Below, in pieces: positions 17,578-27,200 of a stretch of 64,000 nt of DNA. The notes below the pieces were generated by a model that saw only the letters and a program-made list of their open reading frames with translations, was not told where the DNA came from and made no database searches. Location: assembly GCA_016743945.1 (NCBI GenBank), contig JADGFI010000008.1, forward strand, positions 182,414 through 246,413. The letters are read 5' to 3'. The position numbers were made by a program, and so were the translations under genes. Source of the DNA: Desulfobacteraceae bacterium. GTDB lineage: Bacteria; Desulfobacterota; Desulfobacteria; Desulfobacterales; Desulfobacteraceae. Within the stretch, counting starts at the first letter, position 1; every line of letters begins with the position of its first letter.

Positions 17578-17952
17578 TTAAATGTTTTCTACAAAAAAAT
17601 TGTTATCCACCGTATCAAATACCATGATCAGCCTCTGTTTGCTGTCTTGGACAACACAATCCATCCTGAAGGGTAGCTTGAACATGTCCGTTTCTGCCTC
17701 TTTTACCACATTGATAATTTTGACTCTGGGTTCATAACACTCAATGCAGTGGATGACCTCCTGGATAATGATGTCCACCATGCCGTCTCTGTCATTGAAC
17801 TCGTTTAAATCCCGGATGCCGAAATCCCTGAGGGGAGACCCGTAATCTTTTTTGGTGTTGAGAATATGATTCATATTTTCAACCACATCAGCAACCGTGT
17901 CTCCTGCCTGTTTTTTATCATCATTGTCTATAAATTTATTGAACAACCCCAT
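17578..17952 (-). CDS. tssE: T6SS baseplate protein TssE (gp25-like)
   Basis: A 124-residue gp25/TssE homologue: ILNTKKDYGSPLRDFGIRDL (about 31-50) is the family's central motif and HCIECYEPRVKIINV (about 74-88) holds the EPR triad. The start at 17952 (MGLFNKFIDND) follows a GGGGGG ribosome binding site and leaves a clean 20-bp gap after tssK; an upstream start would overlap tssK. TssE starts sheath polymerisation on the baseplate. Confidence 0.9.
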   Translation of the reverse strand: MGLFNKFIDNDDKKQAGDTVADVVENMNHILNTKKDYGSPLRDFGIRDLNEFNDRDGMVDIIIQEVIHCIECYEPRVKIINVVKEAETDMFKLPFRMDCVVQDSKQRLIMVFDTVDNNFFVENI

Positions 17953-17972
17953 ATGAACCCCCCCGTAAACAG

Positions 17973-19214
17973 CTACCGCCAATAAAGGAAAAATTCAATG
18001 TCGCTAAATATTTCCTGGTGATAAAAGGAAAGGGAAAGACTTCTCAGGGCATGGTCCCATTCTTCTCCTTCAATGATCCTGAAAAATTCCACCTCAGATC
18101 CAAAAGAATGCTGAAAGGGGGGCTTTTCTGTTTTTTTCAGGGGCACTCCCGGAAGTGCCATTTTATGGATCATCCCGATTCGTGAAAAACTGCCGAGTTT
18201 CACATTACCGATATCGATTTTACCGGTTATCTGCCCCTTTTGGGCCAGAAAATAGACATCTCTTGCCTCTCTTATTTCAGAGGGAAGCTCAATGTTAAAA
18301 ACACCATCCTTATATGCAAAGGGAAGGTAGGGGGCTTTTTCCTCCACCATCTGTATCTGTTTCATCAGGGGCGTTATAACCCGGTTGAAACAGGCGGCAA
18401 GCCGTTCATGCTTATAGGAAGCAATTACATTCTCGGGCATCACCTTCCGATAATAACACAGATCTGTGTAAAACTCTGTGAGTGCCTCCAGAACAAAATA
18501 GGGATGACAATGAATCTGATCCTTGAGGTTGGCAATGAACCGCTGCATTTTTAAACTGCTTTTCATGCATTGTTTAACACTTAAGAGGCTTTCCCCGGAA
18601 AGATAACTGGACGCATCCAGGACAAGGTTGTAGTGAAACAGTTCCAGGGCCTGGTTCAACTCCTCAAGTGGGTTCATTAAAAATAAGGAAAGTCCCACCT
18701 GGAGCATGGGGGGGATATACTCCCGGGAAAGCAGCCAGGTACCGTCGGGTTCCTTTTTGAATTGGGCCAGTTTTACGGTCTCCAATGCCCCGGCATAACT
18801 TTGATCAGCAGAGATCACCAGGGGATAGTGGTTCCGCAGCACCTCTTTGCCTTCCCCGGTGTCCCAGGTTTCATCCATGCTGTCTTCATTGGTATCCTCT
18901 TCAATGACATGGCAGTATACCGAAATTGCCACATCCCCGGGCACATTCAGATTAAAGGGAGAGACCTTTGCGTTCCCGGGAACATGAATCAGCAACCCCG
19001 AAGGCATGACCATCCCCAAAGACTGGATGGAAAACACCCCGTCCTGTAACAGAGTGTGATTCCATTTCAGCCTGGCAATACCGTAAGCAGGAAGTCCCTG
19101 CATTTTGAATCTCAGGGCAGAATCGGCCAGCAGGGCTTCTTCCTGGGCAGTGAAATGAACAGGAAGAAGCGTCTGCCCCATTTCCCATTTTACGCGAGCC
19201 AGATTCTCGATCAT
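17973..19214 (-). CDS. tssK: T6SS baseplate-membrane connector TssK (VasE/ImpJ family)
   Basis: A 413-residue TssK: N-terminal VKWEMGQTLLPVHFTAQEEALL (here split as VKWEMGQTLLPVHF then TAQEEALL) is the family signature (W-x-x-G-x-L-x-P-x-H-F). The middle (about 150-300) holds the YLSGESLLSVKQCMKSSL helix region, and the end has the beta-rich domain with GVPLKKTEKPPF and YFRIIE-like FFRIIEGEEW. TssK links baseplate wedges to TssL and TssM. It has a GAGGAAACC ribosome binding site. Confidence 0.9.
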   Translation of the reverse strand: MIENLARVKWEMGQTLLPVHFTAQEEALLADSALRFKMQGLPAYGIARLKWNHTLLQDGVFSIQSLGMVMPSGLLIHVPGNAKVSPFNLNVPGDVAISVYCHVIEEDTNEDSMDETWDTGEGKEVLRNHYPLVISADQSYAGALETVKLAQFKKEPDGTWLLSREYIPPMLQVGLSLFLMNPLEELNQALELFHYNLVLDASSYLSGESLLSVKQCMKSSLKMQRFIANLKDQIHCHPYFVLEALTEFYTDLCYYRKVMPENVIASYKHERLAACFNRVITPLMKQIQMVEEKAPYLPFAYKDGVFNIELPSEIREARDVYFLAQKGQITGKIDIGNVKLGSFSRIGMIHKMALPGVPLKKTEKPPFQHSFGSEVEFFRIIEGEEWDHALRSLSLSFYHQEIFSDIEFFLYWR

Positions 19215-19247
19215 AAATTGGTTTCCTCTAATAATTCCACATTTTTT

Positions 19248-19820
19248 TTATCCGACTTTAATGCCCCAGGCCTTTACAAATTTGCCATCCACAGAAACCG
19301 CCATATGGATATCCTGTTTTTCTTCCTTTGGCATGACGCCCAGGGACAATGCAAAATTAAGGGGATTCATCACCTCTGTTGACTGATCCTGGTCAATACT
19401 CAGATGGAGTTCTGAACCGGATTTTGAAATGAGTCCTTTCAAATCCTTATCATCGGTGTTGAAGGCGGGAAAATATTTTTTCTTGATGGGATCATACTCA
19501 AACACCTTGAACTGAAATTCCACGGTGGTATCACTCAAGTCACTGTGCTGCAGGATCATCAGTTCCTGTTTGTTGGTAATAGACACCTGGCAGGAGATAT
19601 CAATGGGGTCGGCGATCCCGCCCTCCCAGTTGATACCGGACATAATACCGGCAACTTTAACGTTGTCCCCTGTGATATCCTCGGGATTGGTAACCTCTAA
19701 ATCCGCTTTAATCTCTTTTCCTGCGACCTTGAGTGCGGCGATGTGCCCGATGTAATCCTGGGCATCGGGATAAAAATTAAACCCCTGGTCAACATTGCAA
19801 TAATAATTGGTTGCCGGCAT
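19248..19820 (-). CDS. Divergent Hcp/TssD-like tube protein (by position)
   Basis: A 190-residue, beta-rich protein directly after tssC, where hcp normally lies. It has alternating strand patterns (IDISCQVSITNKQ, TTVEFQFKVFEYD, ELHLSIDQDQ, IHMAVSVDGKFVKAWGIKVG), no signal peptide and a strong AAGGAG site. It does not show the classic Hcp sequence signature. No other Hcp candidate is seen in the locus, and a T6SS cannot work without a tube protein, so I infer that this is it. It could instead be a sheath- or baseplate-associated protein specific to this lineage. Confidence 0.5.
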   Translation of the reverse strand: MPATNYYCNVDQGFNFYPDAQDYIGHIAALKVAGKEIKADLEVTNPEDITGDNVKVAGIMSGINWEGGIADPIDISCQVSITNKQELMILQHSDLSDTTVEFQFKVFEYDPIKKKYFPAFNTDDKDLKGLISKSGSELHLSIDQDQSTEVMNPLNFALSLGVMPKEEKQDIHMAVSVDGKFVKAWGIKVG

Positions 19821-19864
19821 TTTGGTTCTCCTTACTTTATGGGTTATTAAGAATAATTTGGTTT

Positions 19865-21370
19865 TTATAAACGGGCATCCAGTCGCAACTCCACATCCAT
19901 GCCTTCAAACTGGATATGGGGCAGGATGGATACGGCACAATCATACCACCCGATCATGCCCTCGCGTTCCTCCACATTCACGGAATATGCCTTGAAGGGA
20001 TAATACTTGAGGGTTAAATCATCCGGGTTGACCACCGTGGTCACATATTTTGAGATCCAGTTGTCAATGCTGTTTTGAATATAGGCGGCATCGGCAGAGC
20101 TTCCGATATTGTCCCGCATAATGCACTTGAGATAGTGGGCAATCCTTGTGACGGAAAGGGTATAGGAAAGGTTGGTCACCAATTGTGAATTTTCACTGTC
20201 CTTGGGGTCCTTGAATTTTTTGGCTTTTTTGATGGACTGGGCACTGAAAAAGCAGGCGTCAGCGGTTCCCTTGCGATAAATCAGGGGGATGAAACCGGAA
20301 TTGGCAAATTCCAGTTCCCTGAAATCAGGAATGACAAGTTCTACCGGCACCTTCATCTCATCTTCCCCCCTGATGTTAAACATGTGGACCGGCAGTCCGC
20401 TGACCAGGCCTCCTCCCTTGGGTCCCCTCAGATATTGGCACCACCCCGAGGTTTCAAAGGACTTGACCATGTTCTGGGCAAACAGCATGGAGGCACTTCC
20501 CCAGAGATAGTCCTGATCATTGTCCCCGGAAACAGCCTCGGAAAAATTGAGTTCCCGGCAGGGATTTGTTTCCGGATCATAGGGAAGCCTTGCAATATAT
20601 CTGGGCAGGGTGAGTCCGATATAGGCGGCTTCTTCCGATTCTCTGAGCTTGTTCCAGGACCCGTATTTGGGGTGGTTCATCAATCCTTCAAGGTCCTTGA
20701 TGGCCTCCAGTTCCTGGATGGAGTTGCATCCGAAAAATTTAGGGGATACAGAACCGATAAAAGGCGCATGGCTTGCCGCCGCAATTTTCCCCATGATCCT
20801 GAGCCAAAATTCGTCATCCGGGGTATGTTCAAACTCATAGAGCCCGAGAATGGATCCCAGGGGCTTTCCCCCGTATTGATCATACTCGGCAATGTATACT
20901 TTTTGAAACAGGGCACTGCCGGTGATATCCACGGCATTGCTTTCAAAGTCATCAAACAATTCTTCCTTTGTCACGTCCAGAATATCTATCATGATATCGG
21001 CCTTGAAGTTGGTGGTCAATATCATCTGGTTCAACGAGTTCCAATTGGATTCAAGGGCTTTAAAGTTTTCATGGTGGATGATTTCGTTAATTTGGTCATT
21101 GACCATGGTATCAATACGGGCAATCACTTTAAAAATACTGCCCTTGTCCAAACGGCCGGAGCTGGTGTCCACATTATACAATAGTGCGGCCATGCCGGAG
21201 ATGAATCGGTTTTCTTCGCTGACATCATCGACAATGGTTTCAAGACCGTCCTTGATCATGGGCGTGGGTTCTGCCACCTCGGTCTTGAGCCTCATGCTTG
21301 ACAAAAACCGCTTCAGGTCGATGGTTTTTTCCTCTGTTGTTGCAACAGTTTTTTGATCAGTATCAGCCAT
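19865..21370 (-). CDS. tssC: T6SS contractile sheath large subunit TssC (VipB/ImpC)
   Basis: A 501-residue TssC. Characteristic stretches are AALLYNVDTSSGRLDKG (about 62), ALESNWNSLNQMI (about 105), YDQYGGKPLGSILGLYEF (about 160), AASHAPFIGSVSPKFF (about 195), SEEAAYIGLTLPRYIARLPY (about 245) and YLRGPKGGGLVSGLP (about 318). TssC and TssB form the sheath that contracts to drive the tube. The start MADTDQK is preceded by an AGGAG-like site. Confidence 0.96.
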   Translation of the reverse strand: MADTDQKTVATTEEKTIDLKRFLSSMRLKTEVAEPTPMIKDGLETIVDDVSEENRFISGMAALLYNVDTSSGRLDKGSIFKVIARIDTMVNDQINEIIHHENFKALESNWNSLNQMILTTNFKADIMIDILDVTKEELFDDFESNAVDITGSALFQKVYIAEYDQYGGKPLGSILGLYEFEHTPDDEFWLRIMGKIAAASHAPFIGSVSPKFFGCNSIQELEAIKDLEGLMNHPKYGSWNKLRESEEAAYIGLTLPRYIARLPYDPETNPCRELNFSEAVSGDNDQDYLWGSASMLFAQNMVKSFETSGWCQYLRGPKGGGLVSGLPVHMFNIRGEDEMKVPVELVIPDFRELEFANSGFIPLIYRKGTADACFFSAQSIKKAKKFKDPKDSENSQLVTNLSYTLSVTRIAHYLKCIMRDNIGSSADAAYIQNSIDNWISKYVTTVVNPDDLTLKYYPFKAYSVNVEEREGMIGWYDCAVSILPHIQFEGMDVELRLDARL

Positions 21371-21443
21371 ATGCTTGACTCCTTTTTGTAAAAATTGCTT
21401 GTATCCTTAAAGTGGCCTGTTTTTAATTACTGACCTTGTTTCA

Positions 21444-21968
21444 TCACTGCCCGGTTTTTGCTGCGGGTAATTTAAAGCTTTCAAACTCTTTGAGCTCTTC
21501 CATCATCTTTTTCAAGGCCTCTTCATTTCCCATGAGTTCGCCCAAAAGTTTTCTATATCCTTTCCTATTGTCCACATTGGATACCACTTCCTGCAAAAGT
21601 TCTTTGAGCATCAAAAGGCCCTTTATCTTTGGGACATTTTTTGCCACCTGATCCGGTGAAAAGGATTTCATACTGTCAAAGGGAAGATTGACCTGCATAT
21701 CCTCATCCTGGTCCGGGTTGATTTTGTTGGCCACGGAATAATCAAGGGAAATCCCCATGTCTTTCATGATGGCATCCGTGTTCTTCCCGTCCAGATTACG
21801 AGTATTTCTTTCCTCCAGATCAATTTGCCGGTCTTTGGAAGAGCCCTGGGAAAAATCACCGGACACCAGGAATCTCATGGGAAGGGTCAGGTCTTCGGGC
21901 TGACCGTTCACCTCTGTCTTGTATCTCAGGGTTAACCGTGATTTGGGTATCTCGTCTTGAATAGCCAT
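21444..21968 (-). CDS. tssB: T6SS contractile sheath small subunit TssB (VipA/ImpB)
   Basis: A 174-residue TssB: RLTLRYKTEVNGQPEDLTLPM, FLVSGDFSQGS, INPDQDEDMQVNLPFDSMKSF-type and KIKGLLMLKELLQEV segments are family features. The C-terminal helix (about 140-170) should contact TssC and ClpV. It is 74 bp upstream of tssC, in the usual order. Confidence 0.95.
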   Translation of the reverse strand: MAIQDEIPKSRLTLRYKTEVNGQPEDLTLPMRFLVSGDFSQGSSKDRQIDLEERNTRNLDGKNTDAIMKDMGISLDYSVANKINPDQDEDMQVNLPFDSMKSFSPDQVAKNVPKIKGLLMLKELLQEVVSNVDNRKGYRKLLGELMGNEEALKKMMEELKEFESFKLPAAKTGQ

Positions 21969-22033
21969 ATTGCCTCCTTTTTATGTATTAATTTTGTTCA
22001 AATTTCCAGTCTGAAATATATAAAACATGTGAA

Positions 22034-23779
22034 TTAATCCCCTGATAACGCCTTGGCCCGCAATCCGGACAGGCCAAGAAAAAGGTCATCCTTTGATTTG
22101 TTTTTAAGGCCTCCGTTTAGATATTGTGCCCTGCACCAGTCTTCATCCACCTTGTTCTCCTGGGTTCGCCGGGGAAAAAGCGGAAATATGCTGATATCAT
22201 CCACAAAAAAGGCGTTTCCCAACTCAGATTTAATGGTGCGGTGAACTTTTTTGATAACATCAGCAGGATCCATGGTTTGTAAATTGCCGGTAAATATCAG
22301 CAGATGAAATACAGGGGCTGAATCGTTGCCTATGCCGGGAATTTTCACCACAACAGCGTCCCGGCAGCCATCTATTTTCCGGACAATTTTTGTAACCAGT
22401 TCCTTGGGATAGTACACCCCTTTTCTTCCGGGCCGGTTTAATCCCACAAACATCTTTTCAAGATAGGTTTTGGCCAGAATACAGGGGGTTGCCAGATAGG
22501 ATTCCTCCTTGCTGTCCAGAAACGCATTCACACAAAAAAGACCAAGTCCTCCCAGGGCCGGAGTTTTGTCATCTCCCACCATGGCCAGCTGCCATTTTCT
22601 GCCGGGCAGGGGCAGCACATTTTGAAGGGCCTGTCCCTTTCGTTTTCTTGAAAACAGCAGACAGCCGCCCATGGCACTGTTCCACACCATGCACCCGGCC
22701 GGAATATCTTCAAGTTCGAGCTTTTTGATAAAGAGTTCCCAGACATGCATGTCTGAAGCCTCCGATGGATCCCTGAACCAGGATTTCCATATCCGCACTC
22801 GCCGGACAGGGTGCGCCATGAGGATATCCCGCAGTCTTGAAATAACGCCCAATACTTTTAAGGGATAGCGGGTCAGCAAATCAGGATTTTTTTTAATATC
22901 CTCCATGGAAAGATGAAGAAAACTAGCCCCGTTGATCAGCACAGAAAGCACAAGGGAGGGCTGGGTCAATACAGGGTTGAAACCGGGGGCTGAAACGATG
23001 TCCCCGGGACTCAGTCCCAACCCGACAAGACCGTCCCTGATTCCCGACAGGTAAAAAAGATCTGAAAAAACCACTTTGGGGGTAAACATATCCTCGCACA
23101 TGGGATCAAAGCTGCGGGCGATCACCTCTCCTGTCCCATATGTGTGTGATGGGGTTGCCATGTCTGTATGGGCCTGCTCTCCTCGGTCACGTTTTTCTGT
23201 CCCCTCAACCCCCTTTTCTTCTATAATTTTATCCTGCCAGCCTGACAAAAGCGGCAGATAAATATTTTGTGTACAGATATAATTCGGCTGAAGGGATTCC
23301 AGCTGTTTTTTGATCACAGCTTTTCCTTCGGGCATAATAAAAGAGATGACAACCCCGGTTCTCAATCCTGCCAGAAGAGATTCCAGGTAACCAAGCCCGA
23401 ATTGTTTTATGATACAGAGGGTATCCCCGGGCAGGACACCCAGATCCCGCCAATGGTCTGAGATTCGTTCCGCCTTTAGCCCCAGTGTTTGATAGGATAT
23501 TTCCTGCCAGAGATTCACAGAATCATACCAGATGAAGGCCGGGGTTTCCCTATTGCTATTCCGGGTGATCAGGTCATGGAAAAAGTCATATTGTTTGAAT
23601 GGACGGCTTTTCCCGGCATTACCAAACAAACTGTCATGATATTTGCACAGGGAGGGCCAGAAGTTTGAACCCGTCTCATGGCTTTTTTCAAGCCATTCAA
23701 TTTTTTCAGGCAAATCGAATCTCTCAAGATTCAGACTTTTTTCTATTAAATAGATATTTAAGTATTCTACCATAATCAA
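22034..23779 (-). CDS. ANL-superfamily (AMP-binding enzyme) homologue inside the T6SS operon, lacking the P-loop motif
   Basis: A 581-residue protein built like acyl-CoA synthetases. The N-terminal domain (about 65-180) has AFIWYDSVNLWQEISYQTL, LGVLPGDTLCIIKQ and LAGLRTGVVISFIMPEG. A second ANL-like block is LVGLGLSPGDIVSAPGF (about 255). The C-terminal domain has GRKGVYYPKELV (about 463; A8-like) and an RTQENKVDEDWCR segment (A10-like lysine). The Ser/Thr/Gly-rich ATP P-loop (SGTTGxPKG) of active family members is not found, so it may be an inactive relative acting as scaffold or ligand sensor. It is placed between tssJ and tssB. No T6SS role for this fold is known to me. Confidence 0.7.
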   Translation of the reverse strand: MIMVEYLNIYLIEKSLNLERFDLPEKIEWLEKSHETGSNFWPSLCKYHDSLFGNAGKSRPFKQYDFFHDLITRNSNRETPAFIWYDSVNLWQEISYQTLGLKAERISDHWRDLGVLPGDTLCIIKQFGLGYLESLLAGLRTGVVISFIMPEGKAVIKKQLESLQPNYICTQNIYLPLLSGWQDKIIEEKGVEGTEKRDRGEQAHTDMATPSHTYGTGEVIARSFDPMCEDMFTPKVVFSDLFYLSGIRDGLVGLGLSPGDIVSAPGFNPVLTQPSLVLSVLINGASFLHLSMEDIKKNPDLLTRYPLKVLGVISRLRDILMAHPVRRVRIWKSWFRDPSEASDMHVWELFIKKLELEDIPAGCMVWNSAMGGCLLFSRKRKGQALQNVLPLPGRKWQLAMVGDDKTPALGGLGLFCVNAFLDSKEESYLATPCILAKTYLEKMFVGLNRPGRKGVYYPKELVTKIVRKIDGCRDAVVVKIPGIGNDSAPVFHLLIFTGNLQTMDPADVIKKVHRTIKSELGNAFFVDDISIFPLFPRRTQENKVDEDWCRAQYLNGGLKNKSKDDLFLGLSGLRAKALSGD

Positions 23780-23794
23780 GACTTCGGTGCACCT

Positions 23795-24232
23795 TTAACG
23801 GGGCATGCCCTTTAAAAAGAGACTATTGTCCTCCAGGATAAACTTATATTTTTTTTCCAGGGGTTTTTGCATAAACACCTTCCACTGGGCAGGATCGGTA
23901 AACATGCAGTAAACCGCCAGGGATCTATTATCTGGTTTGTCAAATTTTATTTTTATTTTTTTTCCGGGTAAAATCAGATTGGTGGAAATGATGGTTTCAT
24001 CCGGCGGATTGAGCATGATCATCCCTGCTACGCTTTGATAGTCCTGGGTAACAAAGTCACTTGAATTGACCGTGCGGACCACCAGGTATACAGGCTGTCC
24101 CTGGTTTGCCGTTTCATCTGCGTTTATCGTGAGTGTCAGCACTGGTTTTTTCCCGCTGCAGCTAAAAAAGGAAAGTGTAAAAACCAGTAGAATAATGTAG
24201 CATCTCATTTTTTTTCTAACTATCATTGTCAT
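23795..24232 (-). CDS. tssJ: T6SS outer-membrane lipoprotein TssJ (SciN family)
   Basis: A 145-residue lipoprotein: basic N-region, hydrophobic stretch and lipobox LSFFSC (Cys about 25), then a beta-sandwich with LTLTINADETANQGQPVYLVV-type strands (split by residue 20) and FTDPAQWKVFMQ. TssJ anchors TssM to the outer membrane. It overlaps the end of tssM by 17 nt. A start at the third or ninth codon is equally possible. Confidence 0.85.
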   Translation of the reverse strand: MTMIVRKKMRCYIILLVFTLSFFSCSGKKPVLTLTINADETANQGQPVYLVVRTVNSSDFVTQDYQSVAGMIMLNPPDETIISTNLILPGKKIKIKFDKPDNRSLAVYCMFTDPAQWKVFMQKPLEKKYKFILEDNSLFLKGMPR

Positions 24233-27200
24233 TTTCCCGTGTTAAATTTTTCTCCTTAAATGGCGTCTCTTGAAAAATAATCCAGGGATCCTTCCGGATG
24301 GAAAAGGAGATGGCCCTTTTCCATTGGATCTCTCCCGGGCTTTCAATATCCCACATCCAGGTCAAAGGTTCCGGTCTGTCTGCCTTGCCAAGCAGCCTGT
24401 AAAAACTCCAATGGGAATTGGGCACGGCAATATTGGCAAAAATTTTCCCGGCTTTTTCCTTTGTTTCCATAAATTCAACACCCACGGATGCGCTTTCCGG
24501 TTTCCACCATTCAAGGCTGAATCGGTGCCAGGACGGCTGCTGATTAAATCCAAACACCGTGTTTTTCCCGGACCGGATATAGGAGAGTACCACAAAGATC
24601 AGATTTTTTTCTGCCAGGGGCAGCGGGTGGGGTTGGACTTCAAAAACCAGTGGCTGGGGCTCTCCTTTTTTATTGAAAAAAATTCTGGAAAGGGATGAAA
24701 TATAATTCACCTCTCTAAACATATGGGGGGGATATTTCAATGATGCCTTGGTAAATTTTCTTTCCTGCCAAATCCCATCCGGGTCTTGTTTGCACAGGGG
24801 GCCAATTACCGTTGAAAATTTTTTCCAGAATTCACCGGTTGGATAGGCCAGCTTCTTTAAGTCTTCCGGTGTAACAGGCGCTTGGGCGTTTGGGTTAAAG
24901 GGAAACTTATCCATGACAGGACCGATATAGGTGTTTTCCATCTTTTTCCATTCTCTAATGATCAAATTTTCAATTTTTTGCTGTCCCAGAAGATATGCCT
25001 GCAAAACCGGCGCTGTAAAAGGATAAAGCATTTGTTCGGGAATTCCGGCACCCCCCCCCCATTTTTGAATCATCTTCAGATAAGAATCCGGTCCATCCAG
25101 AAAAATGTCCAGACCGATCCTTGCCTCCGGGGGCAGCATGCCTTTTAAAACGGCAAGGCCGTCATCGTCCGCTTTTGCTGCAATGGGCTCACTGGCGAGG
25201 AGATCATCAAGGATCTGCCTTAATATGGCTTTGTATTTTATCAGTTCCGGGAATTGATTTTTTTCCACCTGCATGAGCAGCGGAATAAACCCCAGGGGTC
25301 TGAGCTTGGATCTGATTAGGTCAAAATAGGGATTGCCGCCATGTTCAAGGGCGAGATTTTCGTTCAACAGCATCAGAAAATCCTGGAACTGGCCCATGGG
25401 AAGCGTCATCTGGGTGAGGATATATCTGAGTTCACCCACAGAGTCTGCGTCAATTTTAAACCCCTTGTAGTAAGTCTCATAGGTTACCCTATATTTGCGG
25501 ATATAGGCCTCAACTTCCCGGAACATAAAGTTTGAGAACTGGGTTTTCTCCGCTTTACTTATGGGCAGCTTTTCTAGCAGGCCAGGGAGTTCTTTCAGAA
25601 CCGGCATGACATCTTTTTCATAGGTGTTTTTGGTGTATCTTCCGTCCAGGGCAGCTTTTTGGGAAAAATAAAAATTATCATCCGATGATATCCCCACCAC
25701 CAGATCTTCATATTCAGAAGCTGGATGGAAAAATGATAATCCCGGATATCGGCTGTAATAGGCGGCATAATTTTTCAACACCATGACCATGCTGCTCTTT
25801 GTGATCAGCTCATTGAGTTCATTGGAATTAAAATAAAATCTCTTATTGTTAATTTCAAAGTGGAACTTTTGGGATTTCTTGTTTTCAAATTCCATCATTA
25901 TTCGAAGATTTTCAAACAATTCTTCCAGGGTGATATTTTCAACTTCAGGAGTATCAAGTTTTAATTGCCAGAAAAAATCAAGAAATTTTTTAAAGGCCTT
26001 ATATTCATTTCGGTCAGAGGATTTACCCTGTTGGCCAGGCATAATATAATCGCCGAGTACGGTTTCTGTGGCAAGAAATTTTCTTAGGGTATCAAACCAG
26101 TCGGTCTGAAGGGAATCATCCAATTCATCAATGAGTTTTACTGCCTCTTTTTGAAGTCTTGAAAGGGCCTGGGGGCTTACGGATTTTTTTTGACTTTTTT
26201 CAACATTTTTAAGAAACAGGAGCCAGGACCGATCCCTGCGACTGGTGTCAAGGACACCTTTATCCACCAGCCCCTTGAGGGGGATGGCCTTGTCCCAGGA
26301 GGTGTCGCTTAACAAAAGATAGCTTGTAATCAAAGACCTGGGGATATTGCAGTTGGTGACCCAAAAATCCATATTGCCCCTGATCAGGGCGCCCAGTGCA
26401 TTGGAATTGGAAGCATATATGAGCCCAAGGATCAGCAGGTTTTTCTTGTCCGCATCATTTTGCACCTTAAGCTGGAGCAGCTCCGGCCCCAGAACCGTAT
26501 GAATAATTTTTTCCTTCACATCCTTTTTTGTTTTGATGACCAGGGCATCTATTTCCCTTTGGGCACCCGGGAAAAAATCAATGAGGAATCTTTCGTCTAA
26601 AACTTTTTCAGATTCACCCTTAAGGTTGTTGAGAAGCTGACTTACCTGATCATGGATTTTTTTGTCTGTCTGGTCGGTCTTGATCATGGTATTGTTGATT
26701 GCTTCCAGGTTTACCCGAATCTGTTGAAAATGAGTGAGTTTGTACTGATAGGAAAACAACAGATAGCTTAAACCGGCAATTATCAGTGCGGCCGCAGTAA
26801 TTTTATGCTTTTTCAGTGGATGATAGCTGCGAACCTTTTTGATGGAAACATGGGATTTAAAGGGGTTGGAAAGGGGTTTGTCTTCATTAAGGCTGTCTGA
26901 GGTGAAAAATATGCTGTTGACAACAGGAGAGGCGGATAGGGAATCCGGGTCTGTCAATATGCGCAGGAATCTAGATAAACCCGATAGCATAACAGGCGCA
27001 TTCTGGCAAAAAGCGACTATTTTTAGGTAATCTTTTGATCCTTCAGAGAGAAGGGCATTTGAAAAAAATTCTTCATAGGGTTTGATAAAATTTTCCAGGT
27101 CATGGAGCTGGTTTTGGCTGTCAATCTCCAATTCAAAGGGCATGTTGTTGTTTCGCAAAAATAGGGAAAATTCAGGAAAGCCGGCCACATGATTCATAAA

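Noticed and set aside
20384..21184. 266-codon plus-strand frame opposite tssC
   Set aside because: Antisense shadow of a highly conserved sheath gene; no family pattern.
22034..23779. Calling this an ordinary fatty-acid CoA ligase
   Set aside because: The ATP P-loop motif seen clearly in the ligase at 48887-50545 is absent here, and the gene is embedded in the T6SS run.
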